Assembly: GCF_009728935.1 (NCBI RefSeq)
Contig: NZ_CP034235.1
Span: 7,899,501-7,963,500, forward strand
Length of the DNA stretch: 64,000 bases
Reading direction: 5' to 3'
Origin: Paenibacillus psychroresistens
Lineage (GTDB): Bacteria > Bacillota > Bacilli > Paenibacillales > NBRC-103111
Shown here: one piece after another, positions 53,652 through 63,239 of the stretch
How the letters are laid out: the number at the start of each line of letters is the position of its first letter
How positions within the stretch are numbered: position 1 is the stretch's first letter
Notes under the pieces: generated by a model
Seen by the model: only the letters and a program-made list of their open reading frames with translations
What the model was told of the DNA's origin: nothing
The model's database searches: none
Program-made: the position numbers and the translations under genes

Positions 53652-55223
53652 TTAGAAAGCTTGCTCCCCTTCACTCAAAGCTTTTAGCAGCGCCAAAGCT
53701 TCCTCATCCTCAGGCTCCAGAACTAACGCCTCGCGTATGTATTTCAGCGCAGCTTCTTCAAACCCGAGCTCGTAGTTGCACACAGCCAGACAGTATAGAA
53801 CAGTCGATACCGACTCGTCTTCATCTGCATGTATAGACGTTTCCAGGAACCACTTCGCATCCTCGTACATGTCCATCTCGAACAACAGGAGTCCGGCATC
53901 CAACGCCAAATCATAGCGCTGCTCCATCGCATAATACGATGACCACATGATATGTATGCCGCTTTGGATATCCAGCATTTCTTCATCGCTTGCCTCTGGC
54001 AGCAGACTCGAGATAAATTTAGTACATTGGATGAAAAGCTCCGCATCATACCCACCTAAACGCCAAAAAACCAAAATATGCTGTAGTCCCATCGTCTCGA
54101 TACGCTGGTCTACCCATTCCTTCATACTAAAAAAATCATCCGGTCCAAAACGTTCAATAAACCGCCGATAAGCTAGCCGCGTATTGGCATAGTTCATTGG
54201 TGTTTCCAGCATGAAGATACACCCAACATTTATATCTCTATAATGATGTGAGGTGGTGAAGAGTGCCAGTGCGCCTCTTTGCTCAAACATATGTTGAATC
54301 GGATGATAGTTTGCCGTTAACGAGAAACTGCCGTGATGAATTAACCGGGGCGGATCCGCAAACTTCCAGTTCTCCATCCGGTGATCGCCTTTATCCGCAG
54401 TGATCAGTAGAAAACCTGACCGTGATAGTTGAGAAAGCCGTTCCAGACATCTCAAACCAACAGTCGGAAACAGAATATGTGAATCTTCAAGCTCCTGCTG
54501 GTAAAGCGCGACTACATCGTAATACGGGTATGTTTCTGCTTCGTATTCAGGCGCGAGACGATACTCGTAATTCAACGTCATTTTTTCTAATGCTTCTGAC
54601 GGCTTAAGCTGATTGAAATTCTCCGGAAACTCAACTAATACATCGCATTCATATATCTTACCGTCACCTACATAGATCAGCTCTTGCGGAATACTGTCAA
54701 AAAAATAATTAGCGACAATCAGCAGCGGTTGCTTCAGATCTCCCGGTTGGATGGTTGTTTCAGATACAACCAAATTTAGCTTCGTGTCATGTACGGCATC
54801 AAACCTTGCAAAATCCAGTAGTCCCTGTTGGATGAAAGACTGAAGAGCAGGATGACTTGCCCAAGCGGTAACATTCTTTAACGCCAAGTCTGTCATAACA
54901 TAGCGAAAGGGCGGCAGCACAATACCCGCATAATCTCTCAGCTCACATAGTTTATGCAAGACATGAAATGCGAGGCGCCCCGCTCCCGCTCCCAGCTCGA
55001 GAATCGTAACAGGTTCAGATATACTCCCCTTAACGGACAAATCCTGAAGAAATCCGAAAATCATTTCCGCATAAGCTGTGGCAATCATCGGATTGCTCGT
55101 TATATATTGTGGAACCTGGTCATTATTCCAAGCCTTCATTCCTTCTTCTTCATAATAAGCCCGTTGCAAATCCCATATTGGCGCTTCGCTGAAGCGGAAT
55201 CTCTGTTGTTTATTTTCTGCCAT
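53652..55223 (-). CDS. MidA-like SAM-dependent methyltransferase with TPR tail
   Basis: A 523-residue cytoplasmic protein. Residues 1-370 resemble the MidA/NDUFAF7 SAM-dependent methyltransferase family: TSNPMIATAYAEMIFGF, ILELGAGAGRLAFHVLH (SAM-binding loop), VVSETTIQPGDLKQPLLIVA, NYFFDSIPQELIYV. Residues 380-520 form TPR-like helices (AMEQRYDLALDAGLLLFEMD; LYCLAVCNYELGFEEAALKY). It would methylate a protein partner held by the TPRs; the target is unknown. Stands alone. Confidence 0.85.
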   Translation of the reverse strand: MAENKQQRFRFSEAPIWDLQRAYYEEEGMKAWNNDQVPQYITSNPMIATAYAEMIFGFLQDLSVKGSISEPVTILELGAGAGRLAFHVLHKLCELRDYAGIVLPPFRYVMTDLALKNVTAWASHPALQSFIQQGLLDFARFDAVHDTKLNLVVSETTIQPGDLKQPLLIVANYFFDSIPQELIYVGDGKIYECDVLVEFPENFNQLKPSEALEKMTLNYEYRLAPEYEAETYPYYDVVALYQQELEDSHILFPTVGLRCLERLSQLSRSGFLLITADKGDHRMENWKFADPPRLIHHGSFSLTANYHPIQHMFEQRGALALFTTSHHYRDINVGCIFMLETPMNYANTRLAYRRFIERFGPDDFFSMKEWVDQRIETMGLQHILVFWRLGGYDAELFIQCTKFISSLLPEASDEEMLDIQSGIHIMWSSYYAMEQRYDLALDAGLLLFEMDMYEDAKWFLETSIHADEDESVSTVLYCLAVCNYELGFEEAALKYIREALVLEPEDEEALALLKALSEGEQAF

Positions 55224-55324
55224 TCCCTATAAACCTGCTTTCTGTGGATCATTTGGAGCGACCTATTAAAAATGCTAAGGACCGGATGTAGCAATTACTA
55301 CTCCAGTTGCTTAAAATTATAAAG

Positions 55325-55376
55325 AATCTCGCCATGGTGCGCAACCTTTTGCAGGTATGCGCACCATGGCGAGATT
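55325..55376 (-). terminator. Long stem-loop after the 2030-residue SLH gene
   Basis: A perfect 19-bp stem (55325-55343 against 55358-55376) with a 14-base loop, containing CCATGG twice. On the minus strand it is followed by CTTTATAATTTT. It lies 16 bp after the SLH gene stop. Confidence 0.75.
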
Positions 55377-55391
55377 TGTAGCTTATTCTAT

Positions 55392-58300
55392 CTATATTTG
55401 CAACATTCGTTCCATGAACACGGCCACTTCAGCTCTCGTTGCTTTTTCTTGGGGATTAATCTCTTTTCCGCTTCCTGCTATGAACCCTGCACCAATCAAG
55501 TCAGCCATGCTGCTGGCTGCATATCCGGCGATTTGTTCACGATCTGAAAAGCGGGATAACGTTGATTCATTACCCTCGTGCTTCATTTTTCCTAGCTTGT
55601 TCAATGCTCTTGCCGATATCACGAACATATCCTGTCGGGAAATTGTATGGTTAGGTTGAAACGCATTGTCTCCTGTGCCCTCGATAATGCCCAGCTCTTT
55701 AGCAATACCTAGTGCTTCATAATAATATTGACCGTTGCTAACATCATTGAAATTGCCTGTCGCAGTGGCCTTCAACTCTAATGTTCTGACCAGCATCGTG
55801 ACAAAATCAGCTCGTGTAATGTTCTTAGAAGGTCCAAATTGACCCGCTCCAATACCATTAATAATGTCTCTTGCAGCTAATGCTTCGATGGATGGCTTTG
55901 CCCATGCGTGCAGTCCGATATCCGTAAACGTCTTGTTTACAAATGCTACTGCATACTTGCTGAAGTGACTGATCGCGAATTGAACAGCTCCTGTTTTCGG
56001 ATCATATTTTCCATTCGGAACTGCAGTTGCTTGTCCTGCTTCATTGATATACCAAATGACAATACCGTTTGGATTTCTCAATTCTTCCGAAGTCGGCTTA
56101 TAAGGAATTGCCACTTGTACCGATGTATCTGGATTGCTCCATGAGCGAAGCTGTCCGTCCTGCTTAATCTCCAGACTAATTATTGGCCTAGAGCCAATCT
56201 CCTTCTGCTTGTCCACTGTTAAAAGCGAGATATCCGCCTTTCCAATAGTTAAACTGATGGATGCTGCCGCTTTGGCACTTTCATCCTTAAGGAAGTTGGA
56301 TGGCAGTGTAACGACTCCGTACTCTGTCGCGATATCGATTCTATAATCCAATATAGATTGCGTTAGTGCATTTGCAGGCAACTTTACTTCGAGGTTTTGA
56401 GCTCCTTGAGCTTTGTTAGCCTCAATCCGAATGGTATCTACACCTGATGCATCCTTTTTAGCTTCCTTCAATGCAGCGTCCAAAACGTCCTGCTTAATTT
56501 CAGACTTAGCCGTTGAAGTAGTAGTGTCTACCTTGAAATCGATTGTGATTTTACCGTTATCCACCTGAGTAGTATCTCCGGTTGGTGTCGGTGTTGGTGT
56601 CGGTGTTGGTGAAGCAGGTATTGGAGTTGATGGTGGGGTTGTGCCTCCATTATCCCCTGGTACTACCGGCTGTTGCGGCTGGTCTGTTTTTTTCACTACA
56701 AGCACCATTTCCGCAAATTTGGTCGTATCCTTATTACTAGTAGCACGGATGAATGCAGTCCCAGGTTTAAGCGCTGTTACTAGACCATCCACTACTGTGG
56801 CTGTCCCAGTCGAGCCTTCTTCGCGTACTGACCAAGTCACTTCTTTATTTTTCACATTTTCCGGAAGAACTGTGGCATTAAGCTTTAGTGTTTCACCGAT
56901 TGCCAATTCATGTGATGTTGTCTTAAATTTTACCTCGCTCACATCTGGATCTGCCTCTTGCATCTTCACAGTAAGTTTGTAATCTGCAAATTTGGTGTTA
57001 TCCATTTGGCTCATTGCTCTCAATGTAACAGTTCCTGGAATAACTGCCGTTACCATGCCCTCTGCGGTAACCGTTGCTACTGTTGATGAACTAGGGCTGT
57101 AAACGGACCAAACCACTGACGTATCGCTAGCCTCGGCCGGATAAACTGTAGCCTTCAACTGCCGATTCTCGCCAACCGTCATTGTTCCTTCATTTTGCTC
57201 AAGTCTCACTTCATCTACTTTAATTTTGTTGATTGTAATAGAACTCTCAGCCTTCAAACCGCTAAACGTAACCGTAATTTCTTCGTCGCCATCGGCATCT
57301 GCGATGATAATTCCATCATCTTGCATGTGTGCCTTTCCATACTTGAAGCTGAAGGTAACGTCCTTCGCGTCAAGGGCGTAAACCACGCCGTAAGCGTTGG
57401 TCGCTTTAATCGTCGGGATGAACTTGTCGCCGACTTGAGGGGATTTAGGAACGTACAAATCCAACTTAACCGGCTTGACGTCCGTAGGCTTCACCGTTTC
57501 TATCGTGACGGAGCTGGCTTTTCCTCCGGAAATTCCCGTGATAACCGTGGAACCGCTTGACTTGGATGTGACTGCGCCATTCTCGTCCACGGAAGCGACG
57601 TCTTCGTTGCTCGATTTCCAGTCAATCCCAACTAATTTGCGGTTATTGATTTGAGTCAAGTAATTAGCAGGATACTCTCTGAAGTCCCCGAACAAATCCA
57701 TTTGGACTTTAGATCCGATTACAGCGTTCATTTTGCCCGAGATAATTGCGTCGTTATGAATGTAAACCTTCGTCAAAAGAGGGTCGAATGTGTACTTCAT
57801 TTTGCCGCCCGAAACCGTCATCTTGCCTGTGCCGAGCAAATCTCCATCGCTATGCGGGAGGTACGTCTTGTCGGCGCCGTTACCCGTAATGATGTATTTG
57901 ACTCCGCCGACTTCCCAATTTTGAAGAGAATGCAAATGTCCGAAAATGCTGTAGATATCCGTGTCTGGATGCTCGAGCTTATAATCGCTTAGAATAGACT
58001 CGTATTGCGCGGCGTCCTTCGGATCCATTTCATGCTTGGTGCCGAATGCGTCGCGCGTAATCACATGGTCAAGAACGATAATGTTTTTCTTCGTATTCTT
58101 CTTCAAAACTTCTTCCAACCAATGGAACTGGGTGGAATCCGACAAGGTAAGACTTTGGATGTATGCCGAGTTCAACATGATGATCAGCGTATCCCCATAG
58201 TCGAAATGCATCGTCGGAGAACCGAATTTCTTATAGTAGATATCCAAGGTGTTCTGGAACGCTTCATGATTACCCGCCAATACGAAGAACGGTTTAGAAC

Positions 58301-61300
58301 CTGGGTCACCGAAATACTTGTTGACGAAGCCCGACGCTTGATCGTATTGCAGTTGGGAACCGTCATCCACGATATCGCCCATGTGCAGGACTAACGAAGT
58401 ATCATCCGCTGCAACCTTAGCGAACAATTTATCGGTAAACGCGTTGCCTTGCGTATCTGGAATAAGCGAGATTTTGAAGTTATCTCTATCTTGCGGTTGC
58501 GGGATCGAGGCCAGAGACAATTGATCCTTATAAGTCGGCATGGCGTTCCCGTCTTTATCCCGAGCATTGATTCTTAAGCTATACTCGCCATTCGCCAAGT
58601 CGCTTGTCGGTTCGGCATATCCCCAACCCGTGTTGGCGTCGTAATACACAGGCAGCTCGATATTATTCATCCTAACGGAGATGCTCTCGGGATCCACTTG
58701 CGATTTGCTGTCCAATAGCTTAAACGTGACCCTCGGCGTCGGAATTTTGACCTTGACGTCCTTCGTAGGAGTTACGTCTGTCATCGTCGGAGCTTCCTCG
58801 TCCGGCGTCAAATCTACATGATACGTTTTGTCGATATATGGAACTGATTCATTGGGGGTGGACGCTTTATCGTAAGCGTCTACGAATACTTTGTAATCCC
58901 CATTCATTAAATTTTCCAGCTTGAAGCTAAGACGACCCGTGACTTTATCGTACGTGTAATCCTTATAGTCCACGTCATTAACTTTAACCGTTATTTTATT
59001 CTCGTCTACCCCGGAGAGACTATCGGTAATCGTAGTCGAGAAATCAAGGGTATTGGTGAACAAACCATTCGACGAAGGACTTGTCTCGGTAAACTCCGGA
59101 CCGCTAGTATCCGTAACCTCGTCCGTATAAATAAATTTCATATCATCGAAATAGACCGTTCCAGTATATGCAGGCTTCGATTTAGTTGTCTCAACCATAT
59201 ACAAATAGTTAAGCGTAATCGGTAACTTCCAGCTATCAGGGAAAGGAACTTCTAAATACTTCCAACCAACCCAATTAATGTCGTCCGTTTCCGTTGTTAG
59301 ATCGAGCGTTTTATCCGCGCCACCGGATGAATCTTTAAATATCGCCCTTAACCAAGGAGCCTTGCCGTCCCCGTATACCCAAATTCCGAACTTTTTCGGA
59401 TAAACGTCGGTCTTATACGTGGCAAGCATTTGATCCGCGAGAGAATCGGGCCATTTCGCGCCTTTATACCAGTGCGGGATCCAGTTTAGCGTTCCGTTCG
59501 AATTTTTGTTCGTCCACTTGCTAAGGTCATAATCGAATTTAAAGCTTTTGCTTCCCGAATGCTTAACCGCCGTCGAGATGCTCAAGTACGGACTTGTTCC
59601 TGCGCTTCCCGCATATTGAGAAACACTATTAAAACCGATTCCGCTTAGATGGTAGCCTTCGATCGGGTACGTCTCGAAATTGTCGATGACCTGCTCTTTG
59701 ATACCGACCGTAACTTGTGTTGTTAACGTCTTACCCGCAACCGTTACCGTAAGCGTTGCCGTTCCGTTACTATCGTTGGAAGTGACCAAACCACTCTCGT
59801 TCACGGTAACGATACTGCTGGAAAGGCTCCACGTTGCCACTGAAGGGTCGATGTAAACCTGCCCCCCGGTTGCATCGGTAGCGATAAATCCGAACTGCTT
59901 TTTCGCGTTATTGTTCATAACCACGTTGGTGCTCGTCAAAGCAAGGGTAGCCACGGCATCCACGACCGACACTTTCGCGCTTCCCTTCACGTTGTCGACC
60001 GTCGCGGATACTTCTCCCACGCCGTTTCCGGCATTCGCGATAAAATGGCCGTTCGGATCGACGCTTCCGATGGTCGACGCCCAAGCTGCGGGGCCGTTGC
60101 CTTTGGAGATCGGATTGCCGAATTCATCCGCCAACCGATAGGAGAAATCGTATTTCGAGCCGGTATAGAGCGTCACGTTCTTATCGACGACCACGTTGCC
60201 GACCGTCGTGCCTTTCGTCGCCGTGCTGACGAATAACAAGGAGCTGGAAACGAGTCTGGATCCATTGACATCTCCAGGATGGCTTATAGTTACCGGACGA
60301 TCGCTGCCGGCTTGGCGTACGATCATCTCTGTTGAACCGCCGCCGTCCAGATTAAGCGCATTGACGGCTCCCGCTTCTAATAAATATTTCCCAAGATCGG
60401 GAAGACCTGTTCCAATGCTCCCCGTATAACTAGAGCTTGGCTTGTCTACGGTTACCACGACAAGGCTTTTGTCTGCCTTCATGCCTAATGCCGTACGCGC
60501 GTTAGCGCCCGGATCGCCAGTCGTCACCGCTACACCGTCACGTACAAGCCAAGCGTTAGAGGTGATCGAAGTCACGATATCGTTGTTCAAGGTATCTTTG
60601 TTCGTGGCTTCTTCGCCTGCGTATAAATCGTATTTAAAGCTAACCTCGGCGTTAGTCTGTAACGCCTGGACGATTTGTTTCGACGTGCCTACTCCTTCCA
60701 GAACGACGGAGTCGTCGGGAATATCGAAGCCTTCCGTGGATGTTACGTTAACGACGGTTCCCGTGTAACTTTGCCCTGGATGAACACCGTCGAAATTGTT
60801 ATTGACGCGGATCAACGCGAACACTGACTTGCCTTTGTCCGCAACGTAGTTATGCGTCATTTTACGCGTTTTCGTAATTTTGCTCGTATGGATGACTAAA
60901 GCGTCATTGACCGCCTGGTTTCTGTTAAGCAGGTTCACGTCGTAGACGGCTCCGGTAACCGAGATTTTACCTTCCGCATGAAGTTGGTTAATTCCGGGAT
61001 TATTTGCATTATCCATGTAAAAACTGGTGCGATCGTTTTCGTTTGGCGCCTGGCTTACAATCAGCTCGCCGTCCTTCATTATTAACCCTAGCGGATTTCC
61101 GGAGGCCGGATCGATATCGTAAAAATCTCCGTCGACTCCGGCAATGACTTGATTGCCTTTCAAAATTTCCCGGTTTGCCTGACCGCCGATCGTTTCCACT
61201 GCACTGATGGTATCGTACGCCTTGGCAGTAATGATCCTCGTATTCGAATCAGCCGGATTAATATCCAGACGGTTAACGACTACTCGATTGTTCGGTTTAT

Positions 61301-61484
61301 AGTAATTATTGTATTCCTCCGAGGTAAAGTGGACGCCGGAGGAAATTTTCTCGCTTTTCAGTACGTTTACGTCGCCGGGCGGAGCTGCATTGGCCGCCAA
61401 AGCGCCAAAGCTTGATAAATTCAGTACCGTCGCGACTACCAGCAACATCGCCGGCAATTTTTTGTTTCTTATAAAACTTCTCAT
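55392..61484 (-). CDS. SLH-anchored NAGPA-type phosphodiester glycosidase plus metallophosphoesterase
   Basis: A 2030-residue exported protein. Signal peptide 1-34. A phosphodiester-glycosidase (NAGPA/DUF2233) domain about 60-425 with VIAGVDGDFYD and the hallmark ALNLDGGGSTEM. Two Ig-like domains 430-600. A carbohydrate-binding-like domain 605-800 ending VYFDDMKF. Two more Ig-like domains to about 1000. A calcineurin-like phosphoesterase 1005-1235 with ISLIPDTQ, HMGDIVDD, AGNHEAF, FGHLHSL. Big_2-type repeats 1240-1590, a Thr-Pro linker about 1605, a further beta domain 1620-1830. Three SLH domains at the C-terminus (about 1840-2030). NAGPA enzymes cleave sugar-1-phosphodiesters; the second enzyme could remove the freed phosphate. 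The enzyme half is much richer in G+C than the C-terminal anchor half. Confidence 0.88.
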   Translation of the reverse strand: MRSFIRNKKLPAMLLVVATVLNLSSFGALAANAAPPGDVNVLKSEKISSGVHFTSEEYNNYYKPNNRVVVNRLDINPADSNTRIITAKAYDTISAVETIGGQANREILKGNQVIAGVDGDFYDIDPASGNPLGLIMKDGELIVSQAPNENDRTSFYMDNANNPGINQLHAEGKISVTGAVYDVNLLNRNQAVNDALVIHTSKITKTRKMTHNYVADKGKSVFALIRVNNNFDGVHPGQSYTGTVVNVTSTEGFDIPDDSVVLEGVGTSKQIVQALQTNAEVSFKYDLYAGEEATNKDTLNNDIVTSITSNAWLVRDGVAVTTGDPGANARTALGMKADKSLVVVTVDKPSSSYTGSIGTGLPDLGKYLLEAGAVNALNLDGGGSTEMIVRQAGSDRPVTISHPGDVNGSRLVSSSLLFVSTATKGTTVGNVVVDKNVTLYTGSKYDFSYRLADEFGNPISKGNGPAAWASTIGSVDPNGHFIANAGNGVGEVSATVDNVKGSAKVSVVDAVATLALTSTNVVMNNNAKKQFGFIATDATGGQVYIDPSVATWSLSSSIVTVNESGLVTSNDSNGTATLTVTVAGKTLTTQVTVGIKEQVIDNFETYPIEGYHLSGIGFNSVSQYAGSAGTSPYLSISTAVKHSGSKSFKFDYDLSKWTNKNSNGTLNWIPHWYKGAKWPDSLADQMLATYKTDVYPKKFGIWVYGDGKAPWLRAIFKDSSGGADKTLDLTTETDDINWVGWKYLEVPFPDSWKLPITLNYLYMVETTKSKPAYTGTVYFDDMKFIYTDEVTDTSGPEFTETSPSSNGLFTNTLDFSTTITDSLSGVDENKITVKVNDVDYKDYTYDKVTGRLSFKLENLMNGDYKVFVDAYDKASTPNESVPYIDKTYHVDLTPDEEAPTMTDVTPTKDVKVKIPTPRVTFKLLDSKSQVDPESISVRMNNIELPVYYDANTGWGYAEPTSDLANGEYSLRINARDKDGNAMPTYKDQLSLASIPQPQDRDNFKISLIPDTQGNAFTDKLFAKVAADDTSLVLHMGDIVDDGSQLQYDQASGFVNKYFGDPGSKPFFVLAGNHEAFQNTLDIYYKKFGSPTMHFDYGDTLIIMLNSAYIQSLTLSDSTQFHWLEEVLKKNTKKNIIVLDHVITRDAFGTKHEMDPKDAAQYESILSDYKLEHPDTDIYSIFGHLHSLQNWEVGGVKYIITGNGADKTYLPHSDGDLLGTGKMTVSGGKMKYTFDPLLTKVYIHNDAIISGKMNAVIGSKVQMDLFGDFREYPANYLTQINNRKLVGIDWKSSNEDVASVDENGAVTSKSSGSTVITGISGGKASSVTIETVKPTDVKPVKLDLYVPKSPQVGDKFIPTIKATNAYGVVYALDAKDVTFSFKYGKAHMQDDGIIIADADGDEEITVTFSGLKAESSITINKIKVDEVRLEQNEGTMTVGENRQLKATVYPAEASDTSVVWSVYSPSSSTVATVTAEGMVTAVIPGTVTLRAMSQMDNTKFADYKLTVKMQEADPDVSEVKFKTTSHELAIGETLKLNATVLPENVKNKEVTWSVREEGSTGTATVVDGLVTALKPGTAFIRATSNKDTTKFAEMVLVVKKTDQPQQPVVPGDNGGTTPPSTPIPASPTPTPTPTPTGDTTQVDNGKITIDFKVDTTTSTAKSEIKQDVLDAALKEAKKDASGVDTIRIEANKAQGAQNLEVKLPANALTQSILDYRIDIATEYGVVTLPSNFLKDESAKAAASISLTIGKADISLLTVDKQKEIGSRPIISLEIKQDGQLRSWSNPDTSVQVAIPYKPTSEELRNPNGIVIWYINEAGQATAVPNGKYDPKTGAVQFAISHFSKYAVAFVNKTFTDIGLHAWAKPSIEALAARDIINGIGAGQFGPSKNITRADFVTMLVRTLELKATATGNFNDVSNGQYYYEALGIAKELGIIEGTGDNAFQPNHTISRQDMFVISARALNKLGKMKHEGNESTLSRFSDREQIAGYAASSMADLIGAGFIAGSGKEINPQEKATRAEVAVFMERMLQI

Positions 61485-61771
61485 GATGTCTCTCCTCTTA
61501 TTTTGAATAAATGATTGCTTTCTACAATCATCCTTAACTCAACTATTATTTTATCTCTGAAACATTAACTAAATTCGAGATTAGATCGCGTGTTGTGTAA
61601 AATTTAATTTCATTTAATAATATAAATTACGAAATTTTATTTCATTTGTAAATTTCTTGCAACCCCTCCCCTCGGACATCTCGTTAAATATATAGACGGA
61701 ACTAAAAGGGAATTGGGAATAAGTGTCCAATTCTTAAAGGTAATATCGTTTATCTTTAGGAGGCGGAGTGC
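61485..61771. other. A+T-rich intergenic region between divergent genes
   Basis: 287 bp between the divergent SLH and M48 genes. It is strongly A+T-rich, with two related copies of AATTT-ATTTCATTT (about 61610 and 61635) that may be promoter-proximal sites. Promoters for both genes must lie here. No RNA gene or open frame is supported. Confidence 0.5.
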
Positions 61772-63145
61772 ATGGGCTGGTCTATTCGTTCAGATGCTTT
61801 TCATCCCGATGTTGAAACATTGAAAATGTCTATTTATTTCAAAAGGAGACTACTAGAAATGGGAATAGATATGGAAAAGAAGAAGCAACTTAGTTGCCCT
61901 CAGTGCCAAGAAATCATTATTAAAGATCATGGCTTTGTAGCATGGTGCGATAAATGTAATTGGAACGTAAAGCCAGAAGAAAATAAAGAGCCTAAAACTT
62001 TGTTCGAGAAAATATATCTAAAAGCTGGAAAACGATCAAGTGAGAAAATGCTCAGCTTAATGATTCAGAATGGAGAACTCCTCCCCAAGGTTACTTTTCA
62101 GAAAATAATAACTTTATGCTTCAGCGCCTTGGTCCACATTCTTAGCTTCGGCTTACTCTTAAGTGGAATATATTTAATAATAGCTATGTATCCATTCATT
62201 TTGCCTATGCTGTTTGGATTATTGTTAGTATTTATTGCTTGGGCAACACGCCCTATTGGTTATAAGCTAACTGCCAAACCTCTATCACGAGAACAATTCC
62301 CTGTTACTTACCAGATCGTGGATGAGATATCCTCTCTATTTAACACAAAAAAAGTCTATGGAATTATTATTAATGGGGAATTTAATGCTTCCTTCGCTCA
62401 AGTAGGCTTTAAAAGAAAAAAAATTATGCATTTGGGGTTACCGCTGATTTCCATCCTTAAGAAGCAGGAATTAGTATCATTAATTTCTCATGAACTAGCG
62501 CATGGAATAAATGGAGACCTGAACAGGAGCATATTTATAGGTTCCGCTATGAGTACACTATCCAGATGGTACCAAATGATAAAGCCTGCCCGACTATATG
62601 AAACTCTTGAATTTACTGCTATTATTGCTTTATTTATGATTCCCGTTAATCTATTTTTGCTGCTTGTATCAAAGTTGATCTATATGTATTTATATTGTAT
62701 CTGTCAGTTAGATTGGTTAGATTCGCAGCGAGCTGAATACATGGCTGATAATCATGCTGTCATGATCTCCGGAAAGGATGCAAAACTAGCCATGCTTGAC
62801 AAGCTGCATCTTGATTCTCTTTTTGACTTCAGTATCCAGAAAACAATTAACAACCCCAACTCAAATCCTTTACTCGATGAATTTCAAAACCAGGTTGCCC
62901 AAATCCCTAGTAAAGAGTTAGAGCGGATACGAAGACTTAATTTAATGTCGAATTCAAAGCTTGATGTAACTCATCCACCTACTGTAAATCGGATATCCTA
63001 CATTAATTCTTTAAAAGATAATCCCGCCAAATATCAATTGACTGATGAACTATACAATCATTTTATCGTTGAGATTTCCTCCCTAAGATCTAATATCGAA
63101 AAGAAGATAATTAATGATTATAAAAAAAATGTCTTGGGATGGTGA
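61772..63145 (+). CDS. M48-family membrane metallopeptidase with zinc-ribbon head
   Basis: A 457-residue protein with AGGAGG 8 bases before the ATG; an internal ATG at about 61859 would skip the first 29 residues. A zinc ribbon (CPQC ... CDKC, about residues 44-66) is followed by two membrane helices (about 115-165). Next is the peptidase domain with SLISHELAHGINGDLNRS (HExxH zinc site, HELAH), and further on two membrane segments and DSQRAEYMADNHAV, carrying the third ligand. It belongs to the M48 (HtpX/YhfN-like) group that degrades membrane or surface proteins. Cytoplasmic zinc ribbon plus M48 is an uncommon head. Function in this strain unknown. Confidence 0.9.
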   Translation: MGWSIRSDAFHPDVETLKMSIYFKRRLLEMGIDMEKKKQLSCPQCQEIIIKDHGFVAWCDKCNWNVKPEENKEPKTLFEKIYLKAGKRSSEKMLSLMIQNGELLPKVTFQKIITLCFSALVHILSFGLLLSGIYLIIAMYPFILPMLFGLLLVFIAWATRPIGYKLTAKPLSREQFPVTYQIVDEISSLFNTKKVYGIIINGEFNASFAQVGFKRKKIMHLGLPLISILKKQELVSLISHELAHGINGDLNRSIFIGSAMSTLSRWYQMIKPARLYETLEFTAIIALFMIPVNLFLLLVSKLIYMYLYCICQLDWLDSQRAEYMADNHAVMISGKDAKLAMLDKLHLDSLFDFSIQKTINNPNSNPLLDEFQNQVAQIPSKELERIRRLNLMSNSKLDVTHPPTVNRISYINSLKDNPAKYQLTDELYNHFIVEISSLRSNIEKKIINDYKKNVLGW

Positions 63146-63239
63146 AGAAAATCTCCCTCCTAATAATATCAAACAAATCTTGTCATCCCTTTCCATCGGA
63201 GTTAACATACAAAGTATGCAAACCAAAGGAGTTAACCCA

